Assembly (NCBI GenBank): GCA_964462035.1
Contig: CAYXAP010000041.1
Span: 12,511 to 76,510 of the forward strand
Reading direction: 5' to 3'
Length of the DNA: 64,000 nt
From: UBA1660 sp964462035
GTDB lineage: Bacteria > Myxococcota_A > Polyangia > Polyangiales > Houyiibacteriaceae
The translations under genes were made by a program, and so were the position numbers. Below, in pieces: positions 7,795 through 16,377 of the stretch. Position 1 is the first letter of the stretch; each line of letters opens with the position of its first letter. The notes under the pieces were generated by a model. The model ran no database searches. It was not told the DNA's origin and saw only the letters and a program-made list of their open reading frames with translations.

Positions 7795-9792
7795 ATGAGC
7801 CCGCTCGACTTCGCAGCCGTCTTCGATGCGTCGCCCAACGCCTACATGTTGGTCGACCGCGACCTGCGCTGCGTGGCGGCGAATCGAGCGTACCTCGCGG
7901 TCACGGGCGCCACCCTCGACGACCTGATCGGACAGCTGCTCCTCGAGCGCTTCCCGAACGATCCGAACGACCCGAACAACGCGAGCGCCCAGCAGCTGCG
8001 CAAGTCGCTCGAGCGGGTGCTCGACACCGGCGAGCCAGACGCCCTCCCCTTCATCCGCTACTGGGTGGATGGCGCCGAGGAACCCGACGCGTTCTGGAGC
8101 GCGACCCACACACCGATCGTCGGCCCCTCGGGAAAACCAGAGTGGGTGCTCCAACACACCATGAACGTGACCCGGCTGCGCGACGCGGTGGACCCGGCGC
8201 AGCTCGAGGAAGTCATCGCCCCCGCCCAGATGGTCCAGCAAGCCTTCCGGGTCCTCGACGACGGCGTCGAGACGGCAGCGCTGCTCGAGCAATCGCCAGG
8301 GTTCATGGCGTTCCTCGACGGGCCCCGCCACGTGTTCCGGCGGACCAACGAAGCCTATCGACAGCTGATCGGGAACCGCGACGTGCTCGGGCGACCGGTG
8401 GGGGAAGCCCTCCCCGAGCTTCGCGAGCAAGGCTTCGTGGCGATCCTCGACGAGGTCTTCCACAGCGGCGACGCACACCGCGGACGGGGTGCGCTCGTCC
8501 GGCTCAGGGACGCCCGCGGGCTGCTGCGCGAGCGCTACGTGGACTTCGTCTACCAGCCGATCCGCACCGAGCATGGGGAGGTCACGGGTGTCTTCGTGCA
8601 GGGCTCGGACGTCACCGAGCGCGAGCATGCGCTGGTCGCGGCACAGGAAGCTCGGCGCCTCGCCGAGAACGCCAGCCGCCTTCGCGACGAGTTCCTGGCC
8701 ACCGTGAGCCACGAGCTCCGGACGCCCCTGAACGCGATGCTGGGTTGGCTCGGGCTCTTGCGTTCGGGGAGCCTCCCGGAGGCCGACCGGGAGCGTGCGC
8801 TGGAGACCATCGATCGCAATGCCCGATCACAGCTCCGGCTGGTCGAAGACCTGCTGGACGTGGGGAGCATCCTCTCGGGGAAGTTCCGCATGCGACAGGA
8901 ACGAATCCGAGTGGACGAAGCCGTTCGGGCCGCGATCGACTCCGCCCGACCCGCCGCGAGCTCCAAGGGGATCACCCTCTCGGTGGACGCGAGCCAGAAG
9001 GCGGTCGTGCTGGGGGACACTCAGCGCCTGCAGCAGGTCGTGTGGAACCTGCTCTCCAACGCCGTGAAGTTCACACCCCGCGCCGGGAAGGTGAGCGTCG
9101 GAGTGCAGCGCGAGGACGACATGGTGTGCATCGCCGTAGCCGACGACGGACCGGGCATCGCCGACGAGTTCAAGGGCCACGCCTTCGACCGCTTCCGCCA
9201 ACAGGACGGAGAGCTGAGTCGGCGCGCGGGCGGACTCGGGCTCGGTCTCTCGATCGCCAAGCACCTGGTCGAGCTCCACGGCGGGACGATCGGTGTGGTC
9301 GACGCGCCGGGCGGCGGGGCGCTCTTCGAGGTTCGACTCCCCCTCGCCACCGGCGACGAGTCACGGGACTCCGCGCTGGGGTGGGAGCTGGCGGAGCAGC
9401 CCGCCGAGCTCCAGGGCCTGAAGGTCCTCCTCGTCGAGGACGACGCCGACACGAGGGACTTCGTCGTGGTCGTCCTGCGGCGCGCCGGCTGTGAGGTGGT
9501 CACGGCACTGGACGCGAAGGAGGCTCTTCGGCTCCTCGCCAGCGAGCGACCGAACCTCATCGTGTCGGACATCGCGATGCCGGACATGAGCGGCTTCGAG
9601 TTCATCCGAGCGGTCCGTCAGCTGTCCGTGGCGGATGGCGGGCACACGCTGGCGCTGGCCCTCACCGCGCAGGCGGCACCCAAGGACCGAGCCCGCGCGC
9701 TCCGAGCGGGCTTTCAGAACCACGTGCCCAAACCGGTGGCGCCGGTCGAGCTGGTCGAGGCGGTGGCCGCGCTGGCGCGCTGGGGCCGCTAG
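7795..9792 (+). CDS. PAS-containing hybrid sensor histidine kinase/response regulator
   Basis: 665 residues with no transmembrane segment. Two PAS domains (about 5-125 and 150-285) are followed by a HisKA domain with H306 in VSHELRTPLN. The HATPase domain has N-box NLLSNAVKF, G1 DDGPGIAD and G2 GLGLGLSIAKH. A receiver follows with phospho-acceptor D592 (SDIAMPDMSGF) and Lys in PKPV. It probably senses a cytoplasmic signal and feeds a phosphorelay; the Hpt protein at 1100 is a plausible acceptor. ATG 7795 is preferred because AGAAG lies 8 nt upstream; ATG 7762 is in frame but lacks a ribosome site. The 3' end overlaps the convergent gene by 4 nt. Confidence 0.9.
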   Translation: MSPLDFAAVFDASPNAYMLVDRDLRCVAANRAYLAVTGATLDDLIGQLLLERFPNDPNDPNNASAQQLRKSLERVLDTGEPDALPFIRYWVDGAEEPDAFWSATHTPIVGPSGKPEWVLQHTMNVTRLRDAVDPAQLEEVIAPAQMVQQAFRVLDDGVETAALLEQSPGFMAFLDGPRHVFRRTNEAYRQLIGNRDVLGRPVGEALPELREQGFVAILDEVFHSGDAHRGRGALVRLRDARGLLRERYVDFVYQPIRTEHGEVTGVFVQGSDVTEREHALVAAQEARRLAENASRLRDEFLATVSHELRTPLNAMLGWLGLLRSGSLPEADRERALETIDRNARSQLRLVEDLLDVGSILSGKFRMRQERIRVDEAVRAAIDSARPAASSKGITLSVDASQKAVVLGDTQRLQQVVWNLLSNAVKFTPRAGKVSVGVQREDDMVCIAVADDGPGIADEFKGHAFDRFRQQDGELSRRAGGLGLGLSIAKHLVELHGGTIGVVDAPGGGALFEVRLPLATGDESRDSALGWELAEQPAELQGLKVLLVEDDADTRDFVVVVLRRAGCEVVTALDAKEALRLLASERPNLIVSDIAMPDMSGFEFIRAVRQLSVADGGHTLALALTAQAAPKDRARALRAGFQNHVPKPVAPVELVEAVAALARWGR

Positions 9793-10358
9793 CCGATGAT
9801 CGGCGAGGGGTTCTTCTTGTCGACCCAGTAGGGGCTGTCGGCCAGCTCCTGCTTCACCTGGGCGCGCTGCGGGTCGCTCAGCTCCATCGACTGGGGCTGG
9901 CCGGTCATCGGGTTCACCTGCGTGAGGATCCAACGGCCGTCGATGGCGTGCTCGTGAATGAGCAGCCCTCGCGGATCTTCGTAGATGGGAACCAGGTCCT
10001 CCGGGCGGAGCGGGGCGACCACTCGGTTCGAGGCGTCCTCCTGCTCGGCGACGTCGGCCTCTTCCTCCGGCTCCGGCTCCGGCTCCGCCTTCTTCTCTGC
10101 GCCGGGCGGGGGCGGGGGCGCGGTCGCTTCGAGCATCTCCTCGAGCTTCCACTGCAGCTCGAGACGCTCGCGGCGGGTGGCCTCTTCCACGACGTGGCGG
10201 GCGGCACCCTCCTGGGGGCCGGTGAAGAGGGCCTTGAGCTCCTCGATCCCCGGGTCCCACTTGTCGCGCTCGTGCCGGATTCCCCGAAGGATCTCGGCGA
10301 CCTTCTCTCGCAGCGCCTCTTCGGACAGGGGCGCGGACTCGTTCGATTGCTCGCTCAT
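9789..10358 (-). CDS. Hypothetical cytoplasmic protein with Pro/Glu hinge
   Basis: 189 residues without signal peptide. A helical charged N-terminal domain (1-75) has the pattern RHERDKWDPGIEELKALFTG. A low-complexity Pro then Glu/Lys linker (about 78-105) joins a compact C-terminal domain (110-189) rich in aromatic and Pro residues (YEDPRGLLIHEHAIDGRWILTQ). I do not recognise the family. Its stop codon shares CTAG with the convergent histidine kinase stop. Confidence 0.75.
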   Translation of the reverse strand: MSEQSNESAPLSEEALREKVAEILRGIRHERDKWDPGIEELKALFTGPQEGAARHVVEEATRRERLELQWKLEEMLEATAPPPPPGAEKKAEPEPEPEEEADVAEQEDASNRVVAPLRPEDLVPIYEDPRGLLIHEHAIDGRWILTQVNPMTGQPQSMELSDPQRAQVKQELADSPYWVDKKNPSPIIG

Positions 10359-10420
10359 GGTCGTCGGCCGCTAGATAAGTCCCGAGGCCCCACCCGCGCA
10401 ACCCGCGAGCGCGAGAAGGC

Positions 10421-10436
10421 GGGCGGGCAGCCGCCC
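10421..10436 (-). terminator. Hairpin behind sodB
   Basis: GGGCGG and CCGCCC arms with a 4-nt loop start 2 nt beyond the superoxide dismutase stop. No U-tract follows, so efficiency is uncertain. Confidence 0.45.
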
Positions 10437-10437
10437 C

Positions 10438-11019
10438 TCAGGCCTCCTTCAGCCGGCGCGAGGCCTCGTCCCAGCCGACCAGCTTCTCGAGCCACACGTC
10501 GATGAATGCGCCTCGGTCGTTGCGGTGGTCGAGGTAGTAGGCATGCTCCCAGACGTCCATGGTCAGGAGCGGGGTCGCGCCGGTGGTCAGCGGGGTCTCC
10601 GCGTTGCCGGTGGCGACGATGGAGAGCTTGCCTCCGTCGGACACGAGCCAGACCCAACCGGAGCCGAACTGGCCGGCGCCCTTGGCCTTCCACTCGGTCT
10701 CGAAGGCGTCGAAGCCTCCGAAGTCGCGCTCGATCGCGTCGGCGAGATCACCGCTCGGACCACCACCGCCGCCGGGCTTCATGCTCAGCCAGAAGAGGTT
10801 GTGGTTGTAGACCTGGGCGGCGTTGTTGAACTTGCCGCCGCTCGCCGCCTTCACGATCGCCTCGAGCGTCTGGCCCCTCTCCGCGTCGTCGAGGACGGCG
10901 TCGAGCTTTTTGAAGTAGCCCTTGTGATGCTTCTCGTAGTGGAACTCGAGGGTCTCCGCGCTCATGGCGGGGCTCAGCGCGTCCTTGCCGTAGGGCAACT
11001 CGATGACTTCGTTCTTCAT
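10438..11019 (-). CDS. sodB: Iron superoxide dismutase
   Basis: 193 residues, the usual length for Fe/Mn-SOD. It converts superoxide to oxygen and hydrogen peroxide in the cytoplasm. All four metal ligands are present: H27 (FHYEKHH), H73 (YNHNLFW), D155 and H159 (DVWEHAYYLDH). Q69 in NNAAQVYNH and the TTGATPLLTMDVWEH segment are typical of the iron enzyme; metal choice by sequence remains a prediction. A strong ribosome site, GAAGGAG, precedes ATG 11019. It appears monocistronic, with a hairpin directly after the stop. Confidence 0.95.
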   Translation of the reverse strand: MKNEVIELPYGKDALSPAMSAETLEFHYEKHHKGYFKKLDAVLDDAERGQTLEAIVKAASGGKFNNAAQVYNHNLFWLSMKPGGGGGPSGDLADAIERDFGGFDAFETEWKAKGAGQFGSGWVWLVSDGGKLSIVATGNAETPLTTGATPLLTMDVWEHAYYLDHRNDRGAFIDVWLEKLVGWDEASRRLKEA

Positions 11020-11166
11020 GGTCTCTCCTTCGGGTTGGGGAGAGCGTCGCGCCTGACCGATGGGCCGCCTCGGTTTCGGCTATTTCGAAAGCGGATGGCT
11101 ATCGAGCTGTCCACCTAGCCTTCGGGTCGCGCCAAATCGCGCATGGGATGGGTCTTCTGACGCCAG

Positions 11167-11187
11167 CCGGGGAGCTTCGCTCCTCGG
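11167..11187. other. Hairpin upstream of the lipoprotein gene at 11205
   Basis: Nine-bp arms (CCGGGGAGC/GCTCCTCGG, one G-T pair) with loop TTC end 17 nt before ATG 11205. The hairpin could lie in the 5' UTR or be an operator in the sodB/lipoprotein divergent region. Confidence 0.3.
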
Positions 11188-11204
11188 ACTCGTAGGTCGA
11201 GTCG

Positions 11205-12089
11205 ATGTCCCGCCCCCACTTCGCTCTCCTGATGTGCCTGCTCGCCGCCTGCGGTCGTGACCGTGCGGCGGAGGAGCCGCTTCCGCCGCTCCCGCCGCGT
11301 CTCCTGGGTCACCAGTGGAGCGACGGCGACGTGCTGACGGTCGAAGGCTTCACGGCTCGTCGACTCGAGTTCTCCGACTACGGGAGCGGTGTGTCACTCA
11401 TGCAGTACGCATGGCCCGACGACACGATCATCGAGGTGGCGGGCGTGCCCATCGACCTGGAAGAGCTGGTCCACCGTCCGAACGTGGTGAACCGGCTCGG
11501 AGAGATGGACCTCTCGCCCTACGAGCCGGGTCGGCCGGCGGCGACCCATCGCTACACCCTGCCCATCACCATCCGCATGGGTGGTCGCTGGCTTCCGATC
11601 GAGACCGACACACCCGAGGCGGAGATCTCGGCAGCCTCTGCGAGAGGGCTGATCATGACCACCATGCGCGAGGGCGGGCCGCTGACTTTCGAGGGGGAAC
11701 CCGAGAACGACCCGCGCGACACGGCGCTCACGGACTGGCGGACCGTCATGGGGCCCGAACACTCGATCATCGGCGAGGGCCGACTCGCCCGAGAGGTGGA
11801 CTGGGTCATCCGCGAGCACTGGGAACCCACCGGGGACAGCCGGCGCTGCGGTGGGTACTCCACCGTCCCCGGCCTCCCCGGCAACACCCACATCGACATC
11901 GCGATGAACGAGTCGGTGCTCGTGGTGACCGATCGACGCACGGGAGGAGAAGTCGCTCGTGAGCGATTCGCGGCTTCGCGCCGCTGCCCAGGCGCCGCCT
12001 TCGCCGGAGGGGACGGAGTCGGCTCCGATCGACGCGCGATGGTCCGATGGGTCGAGCGCTGGGTGCGCGACCATCGTGAGACGGACTGA
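11205..12089 (+). CDS. Putative lipoprotein of unknown function
   Basis: 294 residues. The N-terminus is a short lipoprotein signal with lipobox LAAC, Cys at about residue 16. The rest is a soluble, Arg/Asp/Glu-rich domain without recognised family motifs. Two further Cys (in RRCGGYS and SRRCPGA) could form a disulfide in the C-terminal third. It is probably anchored to the inner or outer membrane. It is divergent from sodB and convergent with the ABM monooxygenase gene. Confidence 0.72.
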   Translation: MSRPHFALLMCLLAACGRDRAAEEPLPPLPPRLLGHQWSDGDVLTVEGFTARRLEFSDYGSGVSLMQYAWPDDTIIEVAGVPIDLEELVHRPNVVNRLGEMDLSPYEPGRPAATHRYTLPITIRMGGRWLPIETDTPEAEISAASARGLIMTTMREGGPLTFEGEPENDPRDTALTDWRTVMGPEHSIIGEGRLAREVDWVIREHWEPTGDSRRCGGYSTVPGLPGNTHIDIAMNESVLVVTDRRTGGEVARERFAASRRCPGAAFAGGDGVGSDRRAMVRWVERWVRDHRETD

Positions 12090-12137
12090 CGATCGGCACC
12101 CGCCCGAGCGACGCGTCGCGCGACCGGCCCTCTGAGG

Positions 12138-12170
12138 GCGATGCGCACGAGTGTGGCTCGTGCGCATCGC
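12138..12170. terminator. Long GC-rich hairpin between convergent genes
   Basis: A perfect 14-bp stem (12138-12151 with 12157-12170) and a 5-nt loop sit between stops at 12089 (+) and 12178 (-). No U-tract is seen on either side, so it may act as a bidirectional pause/Rho-assisted end or as an mRNA 3' stabiliser. Confidence 0.55.
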
Positions 12171-12177
12171 CAGGGAC

Positions 12178-12480
12178 TCAGCTGGGGATCTTCGCGGCGA
12201 GCACGTCGACCGGCTGAATCGACGGGGGCTCGGCGAGGAGCTCGTCGGCCTTGCCCATCAGCGCCGCGGCGATCGGGCCTTCGAGGTGAGCCTGGCGACC
12301 GGACTCGTCGGCGAAGGAGTCGTAGATGCCGAAGGTGTCCGGGCTCAGCTGGAAGGCGAACCAGACGACCGTCTTGGCCTCTTCGTTGGCGAGCGCGACC
12401 GCCCCGGAGAGGAGATCGGCGACCTCCTGTTCCTTCCCGGGCTTGGCCTTGATGTTCGCGAGCAGTCCTACGGTGACCAT
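12178..12480 (-). CDS. Antibiotic-biosynthesis-monooxygenase (ABM) domain protein
   Basis: 100 residues, the normal size of a single ABM ferredoxin-like domain. It begins MVTVGLLANIKAKPGKEQEV and has the characteristic YDSFADESGRQAHL stretch. Family members are cofactor-free monooxygenases, often acting on quinols. The start at ATG 12480 is supported by AAAGGAAA 7 nt upstream. It is divergent from the GlxA-type regulator at 12583, which probably controls it. Confidence 0.85.
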   Translation of the reverse strand: MVTVGLLANIKAKPGKEQEVADLLSGAVALANEEAKTVVWFAFQLSPDTFGIYDSFADESGRQAHLEGPIAAALMGKADELLAEPPSIQPVDVLAAKIPS

Positions 12481-12547
12481 GAGTTCGTTTCCTTTCGCGG
12501 CCGCGACCGTGCGGCACGAAGAAGAAGCTAGGCGGCCAACCGTCGAT

Positions 12548-12559
12548 TGCCCATTGGCA
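12548..12559. promoter_or_regulatory. Short dyad in the ABM/GlxA divergent promoter region
   Basis: TGCC-N4-GGCA lies midway between the divergent starts at 12480 and 12583 and could be a regulator operator. The arms are short, so chance occurrence is possible. Confidence 0.3.
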
Positions 12560-12582
12560 GAAACGACAACTTTGGTATCAAT

Positions 12583-13560
12583 ATGGCCATGCGCATCGAT
12601 CTCCTCGTGCTCGACGGAGCCTTCGACCTCGGGCTCACGTCGATCCTCGACACGCTGACCATCGCGAGCGAGCTCGCCCAGCAGCAGCCGAAGCCGCGCC
12701 CACGGTTGAAGGTCCGGCGCGTCGGCGTGCGCAAGCGCGTGAAGACGGCGCAGGGCTTCACGGTGCCGGTCGAGCCGGTCGGGAGCGGGCCGCGGCCTGA
12801 CGTGGTCATCGTGCCCGCGCTCGGCTGCAAGACGCCGCCGACCATCGACGCGGCGCTCGGCCGGCGCGACGTGCGCGATGGGTGCGAGTGGCTCTGCAAC
12901 CAGCACGAGCGCGGCGGCCGAGTGATGGCGGCGTGCACCGGCACCTTCGTGCTCGCCGAGTCGGGGCTGCTCGACGGTGGGAGCGCGACGACGACCTGGT
13001 GGCTCGCGCCGCTCTTCCGGCAGCGCTACCCGGCCATCGATCTGGACGAGTATCAGATGGTCGTGCCCTCGGGTCGCTGCACCACCGCGGGCGCGGCGCT
13101 CGCTCATCTGGATCTCGCGCTCTGGTTGGTCCGCGGTCAGAGCCCGGCGCTCGCGTCGCTGACCTCACGCTACCTCTTGGTCGACGAGCGGCCGAGCGTG
13201 GCGCTCGGCGCGATCCCCGATCACCTCGCGCACGACGATCCGATCGTGAGCGCCTTCGAGGACTTCGCGCGAAAGCACATGGCCGACTCGTTCTCGCTCG
13301 GCGAGGCGGCCCGAGCAGTGGGGACCAGCGAGCGGACGTTGAGCCGGCGCATGAAGCGCACGCTGGGGAAGACGCCGCTGGGCTACGTGCAGGACCTACG
13401 CGTCGAGCGCGCGGTCCACCGGCTTCGGACGAGCGATGCCTCGGTCGACGCGATCGCCCAAGAGGTCGGCTACGTCGACGGAGTGACGCTGCGGACGTTG
13501 CTGCGGAAGAAGACCGGGCGGGGCGTGAAGGAGCTGCGCCGGGTGGCGGGCAGCGGCTGA
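12583..13560 (+). CDS. GlxA-family AraC-type transcriptional regulator
   Basis: 325 residues from ATG 12583 (MAMRIDLLVL). The N-terminal DJ-1/PfpI-like domain (about 1-190) has the amidotransferase-like elbow AACTGTFVLAESGLLDG and the later GRCTTAGAALAHLDLAL. A C-terminal AraC double helix-turn-helix (about 225-320) carries SLGEAARAVGTSERTLSRRMKRTLG. The domain order matches GlxA/FtrA-type activators. It probably regulates the divergent ABM gene, inferred from position. An upstream in-frame TTG at 12547 is unlikely because it lies inside the promoter region. Confidence 0.88.
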   Translation: MAMRIDLLVLDGAFDLGLTSILDTLTIASELAQQQPKPRPRLKVRRVGVRKRVKTAQGFTVPVEPVGSGPRPDVVIVPALGCKTPPTIDAALGRRDVRDGCEWLCNQHERGGRVMAACTGTFVLAESGLLDGGSATTTWWLAPLFRQRYPAIDLDEYQMVVPSGRCTTAGAALAHLDLALWLVRGQSPALASLTSRYLLVDERPSVALGAIPDHLAHDDPIVSAFEDFARKHMADSFSLGEAARAVGTSERTLSRRMKRTLGKTPLGYVQDLRVERAVHRLRTSDASVDAIAQEVGYVDGVTLRTLLRKKTGRGVKELRRVAGSG

Positions 13561-13586
13561 GCTCGTGCCAGAGCCCGTTGCCGATC

Positions 13587-13607
13587 GGGCACGGGCACGG
13601 GCACGGG
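13587..13607. repeat. Hexamer tandem repeat GGGCAC x3.5
   Basis: Three exact GGGCAC units plus GGG lie between the glxA-type gene and gyrB. The first unit also pairs imperfectly with GCCCGTTGCC at 13573-13582, so it may form the 3' hairpin of the glxA-type gene. Confidence 0.6.
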
Positions 13608-13609
13608 AT

Positions 13610-13634
13610 CTGACGCTCGCTTCGCGAGTGTCAG
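13610..13634. terminator. Hairpin overlapping the gyrB stop codon
   Basis: CTGACGCTCGC and GCGAGTGTCAG form an 11-bp stem with one G-U pair and loop TTC. It covers the gyrB stop (13631-13633) and lies between convergent genes. No U-tract. Confidence 0.45.
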
Positions 13635-16099
13635 ATGTCGAGGTTCGTGACGTTCAGCGCGTTGTCTTCGATGAAGGCGCGGCGGGGCTCGACCTGGTCG
13701 CCCATGAGCACGCTGAAGAGGTCCTCGGCTTCGACGGCATCGTCGATGCGGACCTGGAGCAGGGTGCGGGTGTCCGGGTTCATGGTGGTGTCCCAGAGCT
13801 GGTCCGGGTTCATCTCACCGAGACCCTTGTAGCGCTGGAGGGTCAGACCCTTGCGGGCGCGCTGGTCGATCCAGTCCCAGAGCTCGTCCGGGCCGCCGAT
13901 GGTCTCCGGCTCGCTCTCCGAGCCGTCCTTGTTGATGGTGGCGCCGACGAAGGGCAGCTCGCCCAGGGCTCGGATGCCGGTCTCGATGGCGCGGAGCTCC
14001 TCGACGTCGCCGGCGTTGAGCAGGTCGAAGTCGATCATGCTCTGGCGCGTGGACACGCCGAAGCGGGTCTTCACGAGCGCGCGGTAGCGGTTGAGCTCCG
14101 GGTGCTTGGTGATCTCGTAAGAGGCGTGCTGGAGATCCGGCTGGTTCGCCTCGAGGTACGCCACCACCTGGTCCATGGCCGCGGCGACCTTGCTCTCGTC
14201 CGAGAGCTCCTCCGAGCGGAGGCTGGTGCCGCGGATGAGCGCTTCGATGACCCGGGGCTCCGCTCGGCGGCGCACGCGGTCGAGGCGCAGACGCCAGCGG
14301 CGCAGGTCGTCGAGGAGGCGAAGGAGCGCGTCGCCGTGGATGGGCGCCTGGCTGGCCTGGGTCCGGACCACGGCGCCCTCGGCACCGGTGTCGATCATGT
14401 AGCGGGCCAGCTCCTCGTCGTTCTGGAGGTAGCGCAGCTTCTTGCCGCGGCGCACGAGGTAGAGCGGCGGCTGCGCGATGTAGAGGTAGCCCTTCTCGAT
14501 GATCTCCGGCATCTGCCGGTAGAAGAAGGTCAGCAGCAGGGTGCGGATGTGCGAACCGTCGACGTCCGCATCCGTCATGATGATGACGTGGTGGTAGCGC
14601 AGCTTCTCGATGTCGAAGTTGTCGCCGCCCTCGACGCCACAGCCGAGCGCCGTGATCAGGGTGCCGATCTCCGCGCTCGAGAGCATCTTCTCGAAGCGGG
14701 CACGCTCGACGTTGAGGATCTTGCCGCGCAGCGGGAGGATGGCCTGGCTCCGTCGGTTGCGGCCCTGCTTGGCCGAGCCACCGGCGGAGTCACCCTCGAC
14801 GATGTAGATCTCGGACTCCCCCGGGTCCTTGCTCTGACAGTCCGCGAGCTTGCCGGGGAGCGTGCTGGTGTCGAGCACGCCCTTGCGCTGGACCATCTCG
14901 CGGGCCTTGCGCGCCGCCTCGCGGGCGCGGGCGGCCATCACGGTCTTCTCGATGATCTTCTTCGCGGTCTTCGGGTTCTCCTCGAGGAACGCGCTCAGAC
15001 CATCGGCGACCGTGCCCTCGACGATGCCCTTCACCTCGCTCGAGACCAGCTTGTCCTTGGTCTGCGACGAGAACGAGGGGTCCGGGTGCTTCACCGACAC
15101 GATGGCCGTCAGGCCCTCGCGAACGTCGTCGCCGCTCAGCGGGCTCTTGAGGTCCTTGAGCAGCTTGTGGTCGTTGCCGTAGCTGTTGATCGTTCGAGTG
15201 AGCGCCGTCCGTAGGCCGGTGAGGTGGGTGCCCCCGTCCTTGTTGCGGACGTTGTTCGTGTAGCAGCTGATCGCCTCGCTGTAGGCGTCCGACCACTGCA
15301 TCGCGATCTCGACCTCGACCCCATCGCGCTTGTCGCTGATGGTGATGACGGTGTCGTGCATCGGGGTCTTGTTCTTGTTGAGCAGCTCCACGTACTCCTG
15401 GATGCCGCCCTCGAACTTGTGCTCGACCTTCCGCTCTTCTTCGCCCCGCTCGTCGATGATGCGGATCTGGAAGCCGGCATTCAGGAACGCGATCTCGCGC
15501 AGCCGGTGGTTCAACGTCTCGAAGCTGAACTCGGTCATGGTGAAGATCGACGCGTCCGGCTTGAAGGTGATCTTCGTGCCGGTCTTGTCGGTCTGGCCGA
15601 TCGCCTCGACGGGGCCCTGCGGCACGCCCTTGCGGTACTCCTGGTAGAAGACCTTGCCTTCACGGCGGATCTCCATCTTCAGGAACTCGCTCACCGCGTT
15701 CACGGCGCTGACGCCCACGCCGTGCAGGCCGGCGGAGACCTTGTACGAGTCGTTGTCGAACTTGCCGCCCGCGTGGAGCTTGGTCATCACGACCTCGGCC
15801 GCGCTGATCCCGTACTTGGGGTGCTCGCCGACCGGGATGCCCCGACCGTGGTCGATCACGGTGATCGACTCGTCCGAGTGGATGATCAGCTCGAGGAGGT
15901 CGTTCACGCCCGCGAGGTGCTCGTCGACGGCGTTGTCGACGACCTCCCACACGAGGTGGTGCAGACCGGTGCCGTCGTGCGGGTCACCGATGTACATGCC
16001 CGGGCGCTTCCGGACCGCCTCCAGACCTTCGAGGACCTGGATCTTGCTCTGGTCGTAGGCGTCGGGGGCTGCGGAGGGGGGCTTGGTTTCGTCGCTCAT
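13631..16099 (-). CDS. gyrB: DNA gyrase subunit B
   Basis: 822 residues, close to typical full-length GyrB. It is the ATPase half of the A2B2 gyrase that introduces negative supercoils. The GHKL ATPase domain has VVDNAVDEHLAG, DHGRGIPV and GLHGVGVSAVNA. The TOPRIM domain has EGDSAGGSAKQGRNR (about 435) and DADVDGSHIRTLLL (about 508). The C-terminal tail has QRYKGLGEMNPDQLWDTTM. An Arg-rich insertion lies around residues 585-600. It is not next to dnaA, dnaN, recF or gyrA. ATG 16099. Confidence 0.96.
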   Translation of the reverse strand: MSDETKPPSAAPDAYDQSKIQVLEGLEAVRKRPGMYIGDPHDGTGLHHLVWEVVDNAVDEHLAGVNDLLELIIHSDESITVIDHGRGIPVGEHPKYGISAAEVVMTKLHAGGKFDNDSYKVSAGLHGVGVSAVNAVSEFLKMEIRREGKVFYQEYRKGVPQGPVEAIGQTDKTGTKITFKPDASIFTMTEFSFETLNHRLREIAFLNAGFQIRIIDERGEEERKVEHKFEGGIQEYVELLNKNKTPMHDTVITISDKRDGVEVEIAMQWSDAYSEAISCYTNNVRNKDGGTHLTGLRTALTRTINSYGNDHKLLKDLKSPLSGDDVREGLTAIVSVKHPDPSFSSQTKDKLVSSEVKGIVEGTVADGLSAFLEENPKTAKKIIEKTVMAARAREAARKAREMVQRKGVLDTSTLPGKLADCQSKDPGESEIYIVEGDSAGGSAKQGRNRRSQAILPLRGKILNVERARFEKMLSSAEIGTLITALGCGVEGGDNFDIEKLRYHHVIIMTDADVDGSHIRTLLLTFFYRQMPEIIEKGYLYIAQPPLYLVRRGKKLRYLQNDEELARYMIDTGAEGAVVRTQASQAPIHGDALLRLLDDLRRWRLRLDRVRRRAEPRVIEALIRGTSLRSEELSDESKVAAAMDQVVAYLEANQPDLQHASYEITKHPELNRYRALVKTRFGVSTRQSMIDFDLLNAGDVEELRAIETGIRALGELPFVGATINKDGSESEPETIGGPDELWDWIDQRARKGLTLQRYKGLGEMNPDQLWDTTMNPDTRTLLQVRIDDAVEAEDLFSVLMGDQVEPRRAFIEDNALNVTNLDI

Positions 16100-16112
16100 G
16101 GAGGCTCGATTC

Positions 16113-16132
16113 GTGCTGCTCGATCAGCACGC
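16113..16132. other. Inverted repeat upstream of gyrB
   Basis: CGTGCTG and CAGCACG arms with a 6-nt spacer lie just upstream of gyrB ATG 16099, so the dyad would be in its leader or promoter. It could be supercoiling- or protein-responsive; nothing further is visible. Confidence 0.3.
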
Positions 16133-16377
16133 GCGGGGACCACGACAGCCTCCGCGCGCACGCGCGAGATGGTAGCGCTGGCCCGGATCCCGCGCAAGGC
16201 GAATCCCCGATTCAACGGCTTGGAATCATTTAGAAATTCCCCTGCGGAGCGCCCCGGTTCGGTCGAACGGTGATCGACACGCTTGGGACACCCCCCAAAA
16301 GCTGTGGCACGCTGCCGCGCGAACGAGGCCGCGAGCGGCGCCGAACCCCCGGCGGAGCGCGGTGACGGAGGTGTGTG

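Noticed and set aside
9340..9350. tRNA-like TTCGACTCC motif
   Set aside because: It lies inside the histidine kinase coding frame with no acceptor or anticodon stem around it.
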